Assembly (NCBI GenBank): GCA_018257865.1
Contig: JAEUBA010000111.1
Span: forward strand, 19,907-83,906
DNA: 64,000 bases
Direction: 5' to 3'
Source: Stereocaulon alpinum
Taxonomy: Eukaryota; Ascomycota; Lecanoromycetes; Lecanorales; Stereocaulaceae
Every line of letters starts with the position of its first letter. Position 1 is the first letter of the stretch. Shown here in pieces: positions 34,950 through 46,389 of the stretch. The position numbers were made by a program, and so were the translations under genes. A model generated the notes under the pieces. The model had not been told where the DNA came from. It worked only from the letters and a program-made list of their open reading frames with translations, and ran no database searches.

Positions 34950-37384
34950 ATGGTGAAGTCTGAGCAGACAGATCCCTCATTCCAAACCAGCAATCCATAT
35001 CGAAAACCCCAACGCACGTTCGCATCGATGGGATCTACTGTGGGCAGCACTACTCAAGATGCAGGTCAACCCAACTACGACGACCATTCAAATGCGAACA
35101 CTGCTCCAAGTGATGGCCAGAGACAGCCCGTCCAGCAGGGTGAAAGTGTCGTTATCAAGAACGAGTTGGACATAACCTCTTCCCTAGAACACCTTCAGAC
35201 CAATGAACAACGGAAAGTTCTTGATACTGTTGCCAATGTCCGTAAATGTGGGCTCGAAAGCATATTGTCACTTCCGCAACTTGTAGTCTGTGGGGATCAG
35301 TCAGCGGGTAAAAGTTCAGTGCTCGAAGCCCTGACAGAGATCCCATTCCCCAGGAACGATAACCTGTGTACGAGGTTTGCCACGGAGATCATTTTGAGAC
35401 GCGCAACAGCCAATTCGCTCACGATCAAGATAATTCCAGACATTAATCGACCCGCTGCCGAGCAAGCCGCGTTGCAGGACTTCGAGGAGTCTATCACCAA
35501 TTTCGATGAGTTGCCTCGGATCATGGGATCTGCAATGGCCGCTATGGACGTGAATAGCACCTCGACAGTGGGGTCCATACCCAAAGCCTTCGCTAGGGAC
35601 GTACTCAGTATAGAGATTGAAGGCCCATCAAGGCCACAGCTAACTCTGGTCGACATACCTGGGCTCATTCAAACAGATACTAAAGGAGTGACCAAGGCTG
35701 ATGTGGAACTCGTTGCAGAGATAACGGATCAGTACATTACACGATCCCGGACAATCTGCCTGGCCGTCGTCTCCGCTGCCAATGACTACGCCAACCAAAA
35801 AATTCTTACCAAGGTCAGAGCCGTCGATCCAGAAGGACATCGTACGCTTGGTATCATCACTAAGCCCGACCGCCTAGATGCTGGTTCTGGGCTTGAGAGT
35901 TCCTTTCTCGACCTAGCACGCAATGAGGACATCAGATTTAGCCTGGGCTGGCACGTGCTCAAGAACCGCAAGTATGAGGAAAGAGATTTCTCGCTTGAGG
36001 AACGCAAATATGCCGAAGACGCATTCTTTCGCACGTCTAACTTCAAAAATCTACCCAAGGATCACTGTGGTATCGATTCATTGCGGAGTCGCCTGAGCAG
36101 CTTACTTTTCGAACACGTTAAGGAGGAATTACCAAAGTTGCGAAATGACCTCGAAGAAGCTCTACTGGCAGCAACACAGCAGCTTCAGATCATGGGGTCT
36201 CCTCGCGCAAACTCTTCAGAATGTAAGGATTACCTAACACACCTGAGCCTCGATTACTTTCAAGTCTGCAAGGCTGCAGTCGATGGTCATTATGAAGGAG
36301 AGTACTTCAAGAGCGACCTAGACAGTCAATTCGATCTGGAATTGCCGGCAACGATCCGCAGACTTCGCGCCGTCATACAGTACATGAATACTGAGTTCGC
36401 GGAGAATATGCGCATCAACGGTCACACCTACCAAGTCGACTGGTCTGACCACCCTAAGCCTGCTCATCCTGGGCTGAAGCAACGGAATAGGTCGATCAAG
36501 GGTAAGCCTCAGTCGAGTCACCACCACCCTGAGAAGATAGACAAGGATGAAGCGCTCGAGTGGGTGCGCTATGCTTTAAACAATACTCGAGGAAGGGAGC
36601 TGGTTGGTAACTTCAATCCACTACTAGTCGGACAGCTTTTCTGGGACCAATGCTGGTATTGGGAGGATCTTGCAAAGGCCCATCTGGCAAATGTAGTGAA
36701 AGTTTGCGGCAAATTCCTCGATATTTTGCTTGAAGATAAATGCCCAAAGGACGTCATCTCTCGCCTTCGCTCGTATTTGATAAAGCATGCGCTCGACAAC
36801 AGGGAAAAGCTCGCTTTTCGAGAGCTTGAAGAGATCGTGAAAGATGTGAGGAGTTACCCCATCAACTACAACCACTACTACACCGAAACGATCAACGAAC
36901 GTCGTCAGGAAAGACAGAAGGCCTCGCTCGCCAAGTCTATTGAAGATGCAACTAATCACGAGGAGCTGTCTGGCTGCCAATCTTATCATACCTCTGCCAG
37001 CGTGGACATCGATCGTGCTATAGAAGTCTACTCCAAAGATATCGACCCTAACATGGACAATGTCAGCTGCGAAGAAGCTCTGGACTGTGTGTTCGCCATC
37101 TACGAGGTTAGCCCTTCTGCAATTAGCGATTGTGAATGCAACTAATCAATCCCCAGGTCTCACAGAAGGTTTTCGTTGCCAACATCACTACTCAAGTTGT
37201 GGAACGTCATCTGATTCGTGGTCTTGAGACGATATTCTCGCCCATCGTTGTCCACAAGTTGTCGGATCCCGAAGTGGAGAGGATCGCCTCGGAGCCTGCT
37301 GCGGCAAGGAGACATAGGGATTTCTTGATGGACAGAATCCAGAAGCTTCGGGATGGACAGGAGATCTTCAAGGAAGTCATGTGA
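34950..37384 (+). CDS. Dynamin-like/Mx-type GTPase with GED
   Basis: Exons 34950-37106 and 37157-37384, joined over a 50-nt phase-0 intron, give 794 aa. The G domain is complete: P-loop GDQSAGKSS (about residues 115-123), switch I region FPRNDNLCTRFATEI, DIPGLI as the G3 motif, and TKPDRLD as G4. The middle/stalk region follows, and exon 2 encodes the GTPase effector-like end (VSQKVFVANITTQVVERHLI to the MDRIQKLRDGQEIF region). The type resembles the Mx/interferon-induced dynamin relatives abundant in filamentous fungi, soluble large GTPases that self-assemble on membranes. There is no PH domain or transmembrane segment. A second in-frame Met at 35028 would give 768 aa; the first 26 residues do not help decide. 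Cellular role unknown. Confidence 0.88.
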
Positions 37385-39031
37385 AGGGGTTTATAGGATG
37401 CTTTGGGAGACGTCGCCCTTTCCATAGAACGCGCAGTGTGACGCATTATTAGCCTTCCTTACAATGAGCACAGCGTTCACTCACTATATTGCACTCCTAT
37501 CTATTTCGTTATGCTCGACACTGCGTTTCAGTCGAATTATCATCGTACAGATTTGGTTCCACCATAGCTCATCCTAGCTAAAAGGAGCAAGGCAGCTCAG
37601 CTATACGCCCACATGCGAGGTGCGACCCACGGCCAACGATTCACTAACAATAGGATCAAGTTTCCGCAGTCGGACACATTCTTCGTAAAAATTGTTGTTT
37701 GTCGTCAAAGCGCGCGAGTGCTGGGTCGTTCGGAGAAGCGTCCGCAAGTGCGCCTTGAGCACACCGTCTTGTGAGACCTAAGACATAGCCATGACATCGT
37801 GAGCTCTCTAATCATGCAATGACCCTGGGAACGACCCCATAAGTACGCTGGCGAAAAAACCCAGCTTGTCCTCGTTCCCACCGAGACAAAGCCGAACGAG
37901 GTAACTCTCCACTATGAACATGTACGTTTCGGTACTATGGATGGTGTTCAGACGCGGCCCCTACTGGTACATTAGTCGAGTCGACTACGGTGTATACTTC
38001 TCACTAAAGGGAATACAGTTGAACCGCCTTCAGGAGCGAACGCGTATTTTCATATCACGTGCCCACTCCTGAAAGGTCAAAACAAAGGTGAGTATGACGA
38101 AGTCGGACAGGGATTACGTATCATTCTCTGTATGCCCTGACTGCTCGAGCCGAATCCTTCAAGGGCAGCGCGTCTTCGGCCTTCAAGGCGAGTTTCAAAT
38201 CAAATCAATTCAGCATGTACAATTAATCTTCGATATGTTTGATAAGGTCTCGTTTAGATCAGTTCCATCTCCGACAGAGCTACCTCGTTTCATCTGCATA
38301 CGTACGTACACAAGCGGAGGCTTAACCGTATGAGTCCGAAGTAGCAAATCTGTTGTGGAAGTGCTCGTCAGGGAAGGCTGCTTCGGTGCCTAGGTTGCGG
38401 TCGACAACTTTTTTCCTCTGCCACCTTTTCTTCGTACTCCCAGATACTCTACCGGACGATTCTTGCCCAATTGTTCGGAACATTGTGTTTGCTGACAACG
38501 CGCGAGGAATCCAATTTCGGGCGTCGAAAGTTACATTCATCCTGGGATTTGCTTTGAAACTCTACGGTAAGGATTAGAATTACCCTCCGCCTAGCGCGAC
38601 ATACATCGAGACGTTGAACGCCATTGTTGGATGGAAAGCGGATGTAGCTATCCATGAAACGGCGAGCTTTATGCTCTTCGACTACCGTGAGATATATTCT
38701 GATCAGGCCTGCTCCTGAGTATGGATTAGCTAACATCAGAGCGGTAGCCAGTCAATCATGCCCATATGTCCCCGACGTGGACAGGCCACCATGGATCGAC
38801 GCTGCTAGTCTGGATTTGACCAAAGTTGGAAGCGTTGTTGAAAACTCGACCCTGACCGAGATAACACCACAGGTTTCTAATACCTTTGGATCACTTTCTG
38901 AAGAGCTACCGCCGAATGACATTGCTTCATCATAAACAGAAACAATCAGATCTTCTTGTCCTAGGACGAACGTCGCTCGCACAGTATTGAAGGTACTGCA
39001 ATGACTCCCATTGATGTGATGAGCGAGGCAA
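37385..39031. other. 1.6-kb intergenic region
   Basis: No gene supported. Frames at 38088-38333, 38449-38736, 38654-38935 and 38752-39099 overlap on both strands and lack motifs. The right end holds the 3' flank of TAD1. Confidence 0.4.
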
Positions 39032-40452
39032 CTATGTGGATTCATCCGAACTACTGCTGATATTCCCATCAATATCCGGCATTTTCTTACCAGCACCACG
39101 ATCCCACCCTTTTAGAGCTTTCTTCTTCGCGTCTCTCTTAACTTGCTCTCTAATTGGTACGCGAAATCCTATTGTGTAACCGGTATAATTCCTTGTGTGA
39201 CCTCGCTGGATGATGTCCGCAGGCTGGATACCTCCCAGCTCTTTATTTATTGACAAAAATCCCATCCACATTCTATTCGCAGATACCTTACTTGCACCTT
39301 GTACGTTCCCCAGCTGAAACCCTTGCCGAGCTCCCTTGATCAGAGTGTCTTGATATCGAGGGTTCCACACCGCTGAGATGTTGCATCCCTTGCTTTCCCC
39401 ATTCGGATTCGAAGCTGTGCTACGCCGAGAGTACGTGAACTCCAGATCTGTCGTCTTGACTTGGAAAGGACGAAATGCATATCCTTGACTCCATGTCATG
39501 CCTACCATGGGCTTCATACGACCTTCAGGCCCGAACGATCTCTCGCATGCTTTGGGCCTATATTGTGACTTCGGAAGGATCAGTGTATGGATGTATGCAT
39601 TTTCCGGCGAGATGGCTAGAGACGTGGTAGACAAGAGCAGCGAGGTACACTGCTTCAATGCCAATTTATCTGAGCACGATTTGGAGAGTGTTGGAGGAGC
39701 ATCACCTCGAGCTTCGCGTCGACGTTAATAGAGGTTTAGACAATTTGGCCGCTGGGAGTGACTTACATGGTTTCCGTCTTACAATGCCCAGCTGGGAAAA
39801 TGATCCTCTGCCCAGTAGACCCTGCTGGGCATTTTTGCCAAACAGGCTAACAGGCCACGGCGTGTCATCTTCCTGAGCTTCCATTACCAGCTCCATGCTG
39901 GCATCTCCACATGGTGCTTCGGAGCAATACATGAAAATCTTCAAATCCTCGCGTATGGTGTAAGGCTGACGCCCTGACCCTTCAGAAGATAGCTCGTCTG
40001 ATACTCTTTGGCGGAGTATGGAGGACTGGAAAGAAGGATCGCGTGCTATTGAAAGTGCTTCATCGAGAAGGAAATGATTGAAAGCTCGGATTGCTAGGAC
40101 CTCGGCGTGCCAATCGCGGAGAATACCACCAGCCGCCGATATGGAGCCTAGGGAGGCAGGTAAACATTTCATACCAGTGCTATCTTTCACTTTAGTAGCT
40201 GGTCTCCAAATGAATCTTGAAAAGTCATCTACCCCAACGCAACACAAGTGACACTGTCATCTTCTACAACATAATCAGCCTACAACCAAAGTCATGTCCA
40301 TCAAACTCCAACTTGCCTCCAACGACAGCGATACCGCTCAATGGTACCCATTCGCGTACCCCAGTCTCATATGTTCTAGGCTTGCATTTGGCAGGTAAAG
40401 TATCAAAGACCTCAAGGACGGAGCGAGCCACTCGGTCTTCGAGTGAGTCCAT
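39032..40452 (-). CDS. TAD1: tRNA-specific adenosine deaminase Tad1 (ADAT1-like)
   Basis: Exons 40452-40317, 40263-40233, 40179-39767 and 39711-39032 give 419 aa. The zinc deaminase signature is complete: WHAEVLA (His80, Glu82), SEAPCGDAS, and SCSDKLALKQ supplying the third ligand. GTGMKCLPAS before the active site is typical of ADAT1. The enzyme deaminates A37 to inosine in tRNA-Ala of eukaryotes. Intron 1 (53 nt) uses a GC donor (GGAG|GCAAGT) and is required to give VVGEDDSVTCVALGTG; introns 2 (53 nt) and 3 (55 nt) are GT-AG. The 31-nt second exon is very short. ATG 40452 (MDSLEDRVARSVLEVF) is preferred because the family begins there; the frame extends to ATG 40533 upstream. Confidence 0.9.
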
Positions 40453-41529
40453 AAGTTCAACACGCCCGAAAGCCGTTACCAAGTGTGCTTGAGATACTCT
40501 CTCGTCAGTGCCCATCTTAAACGTAGAGAGCATCTATTGGCGGATTCTCAAATGGATGATGCCCGTTCGATACTAATATAGAGGACCACTCGCCGGTATA
40601 CACAATGAGATTCAAGTCACCCGGGAGTAGCTTGAATAGAAGCTCCAGTCAATGAATCCTCGTAAGGTACCCTATCAGCTACCCAGCTTCGAAGGATTCA
40701 ATCTGCACACCTCAACAGTCTCGAAGGCACAATATTTGGTTCCAATTGCACTTCACATTAAAAGGTAACACTAAGCTTTCGTGCAGGACATTTGATTGAT
40801 ACGTAAGCTCGAAAAGTATTCTTTGACATACATGGTTGCTGGATTGTTGGAAAGTGCTAGCTGCTTAGTTGCGGGATTTGCCAAGACCGCTAGAGAATAA
40901 CGCTAGATTTCCGGATACCACTCGGTAAGTTGGTACGGTATAGACTAGGGCGGTGCTAATTGCGCCATCACGGGCTGCAGAAGTCGTCCTTAACAAGAAC
41001 TATATTCTTGTGCCTGCACCACGAATGTTATGTCACACTGTAAATGGATTCACTGCCCTGCCAGCTGGTCTTGTAGAGTTGCCGCCCGGAAAGCGTCGTC
41101 TTCTCCCGTTCGGGGCCCAGCTCAAGGAGCTCCCCGGGGGCGCCAGGGGCGCAGACAGCGAAAAACTGCATAATTTTATAGCTTAGAAACCATATTCGAC
41201 AATCATGTGGAAGCCAAAGAGTATAGAATCATCTACGACCTACAGTCATCTCAGAAGTTGGGTCACTGTTGGCTCTGGAAAAAGAGCAACGCCGACAACA
41301 TACAAAAGATAGCGCTTTCGAAGAGTGCGTTAGGACTCGTACGTTATCGCAACTGATAGCGGCCGTTTATGCCATTTGTAGGCCACGGCTCGGGGCGGAA
41401 GCTCCCGGTCCCAGGCGCTGGGATCTTCAAGAGGAACCGTCAACGCTTTGTTACGTACGCATTGGGAAGTGAATCACTCCTTCCGTTTCCAGCGCTTGTC
41501 TCTATCTCAGTGACAGCTAAGTTGGCAAT
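40453..41529. other. Intergenic region between divergent genes
   Basis: Upstream region of TAD1 (minus) and the NT-C2 gene (plus). No frame has a motif. A GC-rich patch at about 41085-41155 is notable but unexplained. Confidence 0.4.
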
Positions 41530-42811
41530 ATGAATGCTTTTGGTGAGTCTCAATTCTTACGATATCAACGATGTCTTTCAGTACGCTGTACCGTAAGATG
41601 CAATATTCGCTAATTACGCCCCTAGTACCAAAGAACAGACGAGTATGTTGTCATCGCCTTGGCGGTTCTGGCATAGATGTACTAATGTACATTCCAGCCA
41701 AAGTTCGAGCTGCATTTGCAGGTGAGTCTTTTCCCACTAGACCAACCTTCAAATTAAAAGCTGACCGGATGCACAAGATAGTCGACCTGAACAATGTACC
41801 CCTAGTCGCCGGAACGTCTTATGTCAAGTGGCACCTGCCATCCTCTTCCTCGGCTGAACACCGTGGGCATACGACAAAGGCAGCGATTCGTGATCACAAG
41901 GTTACGTGGGATTATTCCAAGACGTTATCAGTACGCTTAACGGTGGACCGCAACAATGTACTACAAGAGCTGGAGATAAATTTCGAAGTACTTCAAGAAT
42001 ACTCGCCTGGTAGCAGAGCCGAAAGGATTGTCTTGGGTACTGTCAAATTGAACCTCGCGGAATTCGTTGGGGGAAGTGACGATGGTGAGGAAGTGGTTAC
42101 GAGGAGGTACTTGATGCAGGAGAGCAAGATCAATAGTACATTAAAGGTCCGTCGTCAGTCACGCTCTACTGCCAAGCATTGGCTGACTTTTGCCAGATCA
42201 GCATATACATGAAGCAAACAGAGGGTGACAGCAACTTCACCGCCCCGCCCCTCAAGACCGCACCAGTCTTCGGCGGCATAGCGGGAATCATAACGGCCGA
42301 GCAAGGCGATACTGATGATAGTGGCAATATGCCCTCCATGTCTTCCAAGGCCCGAGAGAGTGGCAAGCTACAAGACATGTATCGGCGTACGCTCGCTGCG
42401 TCATGGGCTGCGCAAGCCGGAGAGCTGCCGGCTGATAAGTGCATAGAGGATATCTTCAACGGTGGAGATGGCTGGGGAAGTGGAGAGGGTGCCACTCCAG
42501 CACCGAGCCCGAGGATTGGTGGTGGGAGCACGGACGATGAAAGTGACGGTATGAATGGGGATAACAGGAACATACGACGCCACAAAAAGAATACATCGGC
42601 CACTGGGAGCCATGCCACGCTGAAACCAACTCTACGCCAACGCACCAGCAGTAAAGATACTACTACAGGTACTGTTAGCGGTCGGGGAAGCATCGAGCAG
42701 CAGGTTCATTCAAGCCACGATTTGAAGAGAAACACGCACCGCCGGAATGAGGTAGATGAGTTCAGCGCGAGAGAGGATCTCAAGAGCTGGGCGATTTCGG
42801 CGAACGGTTGA
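41530..42811 (+). CDS. NT-C2 domain protein (EEIG1/EHBP1 N-terminal C2 type)
   Basis: Five exons, 41530-41542, 41626-41642, 41698-41721, 41778-42146 and 42197-42811, give 345 aa. The first three are 13, 17 and 24 nt. Joined, they read MNAFVPKNRRPKFELHLQ, followed by IVDLNNVPLVAGTSYVKWHL, the first strands of the NT-C2 domain (Pfam PF10358). The domain continues with HKVTWDYSKTLSVRLTVDRN and LGTVKLNLAEFV to YLMQESKINSTLK, then ISIYMKQTEGDSNFTAPPLK across the last intron. A Ser/Gly-rich C-terminal tail follows. NT-C2 proteins bind membranes or membrane proteins in trafficking and at contact sites; the fungal role is unknown. Stop codons of this gene and the convergent RAD51-like gene are only 23 bp apart. 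All phases agree. Confidence 0.87.
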
Positions 42812-42834
42812 GAGTCTTAAGGAAGGTAAAAGTA

Positions 42835-44109
42835 TCAGCTACGACATGCGACGATCTTGACCTCGTCAAGGATATCAAACGCTGCCCAGCGCCCTTCACG
42901 CATACCGCACCTATCCTTGAGCACTTCTAGGACAAAGGCCTTCTGGAAAGACGTACCATCGACCCTTTCACTAAAGGCAATTGCTGCATCGTTCATAGTC
43001 TTCGGAATTACAGATAAGAAGATAGACGTATCAATCAGATACGTGAAGGTTTTTCCAAGCGCAGGCTTGCCCATTGTCGAGGAGAAGATCGAGACACTAT
43101 CCTCCGGCCGTCGCTTATACTCTGAATAATTGGAGGATGTGAGAGCCACGGCGGCATTGGTCAGAATGGTGCAGATGAGATGGTGGGATGTCAGATGGTA
43201 GAGAGTGCGCATGAAGCTTGCGAGAAGTGCTTGGCCTTGGGTTTGGCCCTTCGACATTAAAGAGCTGACGACATTTGTAATCGTGTCGATGACGATGATG
43301 CCGACTTGACCACCCTGGGGCTCGGCTACCTGCTCTCCTTCCACCATTGCAGGTTCAGAAGCAATTTCGTCCTCTTCTTCTAGCTCTTCTTCGCTGTCAC
43401 TAATCTGGTCCCTCGCTCTACGCGCTATAGATGCAGGCTTTGCAGACGCTTGTGTTACCCTCTCCCTCATCTCCCCGACTTCGCCAACAGCCTCGATCAC
43501 ACCAGCGAGGTCGAAAACTCTCATAACCTTTACACGGTCAAGCAGAGCGGTTGCCTCGTCGATGAAACCTTGCTTTGCTTCCTTAGCTTTTGACGATGGT
43601 CTCTCATACATGTACCCAGAATGCTTGTAACTCTCTCGTTGAGCTTTGGCCTCTAGTCGAAAGACTAGAACATCCCGCAGACGCAGTGGGGAGAAAGAGC
43701 CAGTGGTGTCGATGAAAGCCACTTCGCCGAGTGAAACCTTCAGAAGATGGGATGCTATGGTGTGGTATGCTAGCTAGGGTGCATGTTAGTACTTGCACAT
43801 TAGGCTACGCGTCCAGTATAGAAAGGGGCTTTTGTTTGGTGCATATTAGATTGAGGCATACGTGAGTATGTACAGCAAAACAGTGCAAGTCTCTGAGGTC
43901 CAATTCGTACTCACCAACGTCTTGCACGTCCCACTAGCCCCAGCGATTGAAGTAATTTCTCCATATCTGAAACCTCCACTCAATGCTTCTTCGTCAATGA
44001 CCGCAGAGCCAGAGCTAGCGGGTGCTGGTCTAGAAGACTCGTGTGCTTTGGCTGCTGCGAGGAGGTCGGATGCTAAAAGGGGTGGCGCTGCTTGAGTTGT
44101 CTCTGACAT
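42835..44109 (-). CDS. RecA/RAD51-paralogue-like ATPase
   Basis: Exons 44109-43915 and 43773-42835 give 377 aa; the intron is 141 nt with a TACTAACA branch site. GGFRYGEITSIAGASGTCKT (residues 45-64) is the Walker A region of RecA-type ATPases, and VGIIVIDTITNVVSSL is Walker B. The start LAYHTIASHLLKVSLGEVAF and the order of elements resemble RAD51 paralogues (Rad51D/XRCC2/Rlp1 group), which assist Rad51 filament formation in recombinational repair in the nucleus. An acidic insertion (SDSEEELEEEDEIASEP) separates the two halves. The P-loop has Cys62 where the invariant Gly before Lys normally stands. I cannot tell which paralogue it is. It is convergent with the NT-C2 gene and divergent from MED31. 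Confidence 0.75.
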
Positions 44110-44443
44110 GCTGTAGGTGCAGGTTGGCAGAATCTTGTATTGTCTTTGGAAGGCGTGCGTAGAGAGCTCATGTTACGTTGTCAAGCAGATAGATGGTTTT
44201 ATTCTAGTAGGAAGGATTTCTTTATTCCAACTTGAAAGACTCTGGCTATTGGGGACACACCATCCATACCCTAAGACTCTTTTACCCGATAACATAGTAC
44301 GCGCCTGCTCGAAGCTCGAGGACAAAACGAAGACACAAACCTATGGTACGGACTTAAGCGGACTTACAGTACCATCCATCCTCCACTGCTCAACCAACAA
44401 CAACCTTCCGCAATTTCTCCCATCACCATCGCCTCACGCGACA
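44110..44443. promoter_or_regulatory. Bidirectional promoter region of the RAD51-like gene and MED31
   Basis: 334 bp separate the two divergent start codons and hold no gene. Control elements are not individually recognisable. Confidence 0.45.
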
Positions 44444-44874
44444 ATGGCAGACACCACCATGACCGAAGCCCCAAATTCACCTCCACCATACACACCACCC
44501 CCCAACGAGCCCCTCTACGGCGGCTACACACGCTTCGAGCTCGAACTAGAAGTACTTCCCCCCCCTCCCCATCCCAAACCCCCACACCCCCCAACGACCA
44601 CCCACTAACCCCCCAGTTCATAACCCTCCTCTCCTCCCCCCTCTACCTAAACCACCTCGCCTCCCTCAAACTCCTCCAATCCCCCCCCTTCATCGCCTAC
44701 CTAAAGTACCTGCAATACTGGACAAGGCCGGAGTATATTAAGTATTTGAGGTATCCTGGGCCGACGCTTAAGGCGCTGGAGTTGTTGCAGGAGGAGAGGT
44801 TTCGGGGGGAGGTGCTGAGGTTGGAGGTTGTGGGGGGGTTGGGGAGGGAGTGGGGGGGGAGGGGGGAGGGGTGA
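44444..44874 (+). CDS. MED31: Mediator complex subunit 31 (Soh1)
   Basis: Exons 44444-44551 and 44617-44874, joined over a 65-nt intron (CACTAAC branch), give 121 aa. The Med31 core is clear: YTRFELELE then FITLLSSPLYLNHLASLKLL, SPPFIAYLKYLQYWTRPEYI, KYLRYPGPTLKALELLQEER and FRGEVLRLE. Med31 is a small conserved subunit of the Mediator middle module. The end (VVGGLGREWGGRGEG) lies in a G-run tract and is less certain; another splice in this low-complexity DNA could give a different C-terminus. Exon 2 starts almost G-free and ends almost C-free. A second Mediator subunit, Med15, lies 27 kb away; this may be chance. Confidence 0.9.
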
Positions 44875-44930
44875 GGGGTGAGGGGTGAGGGGGATATGGA
44901 TGGGATGGGATGGGAGCATTGAGGTGTAGG
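44815..44930 (+). other. G-run tract (possible G-quadruplex)
   Basis: Runs of three to eight G separated by one to a few bases fill the 3' end of MED31 and its downstream flank, including GAGGGGT units. Such a tract could form G-quadruplexes in DNA or in the MED31 mRNA. Confidence 0.5.
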
Positions 44931-45140
44931 AACGAGGAGATGCCGGTGGGGTCTGGGGAAGATGCTAGTGGGGGAAGGGTTAGCTGCAGCGACGCGCAAG
45001 CTGCGGGCTGCGTCGAGAGGATGGAGTGGAACGTTATGAAGGGCAAGGAGCAGTGAGGTTGTGCCCTTTGATGGAATGACAGAGGCAGGAGTTATATTTG
45101 GAATGTGGTATTCGATATCTGGATTGGAATTACAGGGATA

Positions 45141-46386
45141 TCACTCATCATCTTCTTCATCGTCGTCCTCCATCTCACCCTCCTCCTCATCATTCTCCTC
45201 CTCTTCCTCCTCCTCCTCCTCCTCGTCGTCCCGCGTCCGTCCCCTATTCCTTCCAGAAGACCGCCGTGGCGTCTGCTTCTTCGCTCCTCTCCTCCCATTC
45301 GTCTGCGGCTCCTCTTCTGCTTGCTCCACCTCCTGCGTATCCCCTTCTTCCTGTGCCTCCTCTTCTTCCGCCTCTTCGCCTTCCACACGTCTCTTTTCGT
45401 CAATAATCACATCTCCCAAGCTTCTTACCAGCCTCCTCTCCAACTCGTCCGCCTCGGCATCTTTCTTCGCATAGACCTTCCTGACCAACCCAGCCACACC
45501 TCTTTCTCCAACCTCTACTTTTCCCCTCGGCCCAATCACATAATCCACACTTTCTTCCCCACCGCCGTCTCTTTCCTTGACTTTGATGATGTACTGTTCC
45601 CTCTCCATGCGCTTCAGTACTTTCTCTGTTTTCTCGCCGCTCAACACATAATTGTCGGCATTCATGCGCTTCATGTGCTTCTCCAGTCGCGCCTCAGAGA
45701 TGCTCGATGAAGGCGAGAGGTAGATGAGCGTAAGTACAAATGTGGTAAGGCCAATATAGGATGACTCGGCGGCTGTAGAGGGGATCTGAGGCGGCGAAAG
45801 GATCTTTGGCTGGCGATAGCGGGCAGGTAGTGTAGATGTGAGAATCCATGCTTTCGAGCTGCTAGAAGACTGCGAGCCCGTGCGTGCTGCGGTTCGTTTC
45901 TGGCTGATGGTGACTTTCTCTTTCTGCGGTAGTTCTGTCATCTCCATGCCGAAGACGGAGCGGAGCTGGTCCTGGGCTTCTGAGAAGACGTGCTTGAATT
46001 GGCGGCCAGTATTCGGCGCCATCACTTGTAGCTAGTCAGCAACAACTCGGACTTCAAAGACTCTTCAGAGTATAAAGGCACCTTTGGACGTGATATCCAT
46101 TCGCCGTACAAGCTGCCTTGAGTACTCGCTCGCTAATGCCAGCCGCACAAGCTTCTTGACCATTTGGTCATGGCTGCTTCCCGCTTGTATATCCCCATCG
46201 GCCTCGCCATCGACTTCCTCATCTATAGATGATGCCTCAGAAACGGAGGGGGACCGTCGCCGACGTGTTGGTGGTGGGGATGCTTCCGGCTCCGCTTGCT
46301 GTTCAGTGTGAGCAAAAAGGCAGACCAAGGGACTAGGTATGGAAGAGGCAGCCTACCGCTCGACGCTTGCGATTGATGATTGGCAT
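45141..46386 (-). CDS. NSE3: Nse3-like MAGE-domain subunit of the SMC5/6 complex
   Basis: Exons 46386-46357, 46298-46082 and 46024-45141 give 376 aa; introns are 58 and 57 nt. The join of exons 2 and 3 gives RRMDITSKVMAPNTGRQFKHVFSEAQ-like sequence, the start of the MAGE homology domain. The domain continues with LRSVFGMEM, AWILTSTLPARYRQP, SYIGLTTFVLTLIYLSPSSS, EKHMKRMNADNYV and EKVLKRMEREQYIIKVKE. Nse3 pairs with the RING protein Nse1 and with Nse4 in the SMC5/6 complex that maintains genome stability in the nucleus. The N-terminus is basic (MPIINRKRRA) and the C-terminus is a long Glu/Asp tail encoded by a GAG-rich tract. The segmental duplication begins only 4 bp upstream of the start codon. 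Confidence 0.88.
45155..45235. repeat. GAG/GAT-rich triplet tract encoding the Nse3 acidic tail
   Basis: TCC/TCA/TCT triplets on the plus strand encode consecutive Glu and Asp in the C-terminal tail of Nse3. Frames open on the plus strand here are shadows of this tract. Confidence 0.7.
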
Positions 46387-46389
46387 GCT

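Noticed and set aside
44697..45474. Pro- or Ser-rich frames opposite MED31 and NSE3
   Set aside because: They are translations of the G-run tract and the GAG triplet tract from the wrong strand or frame.
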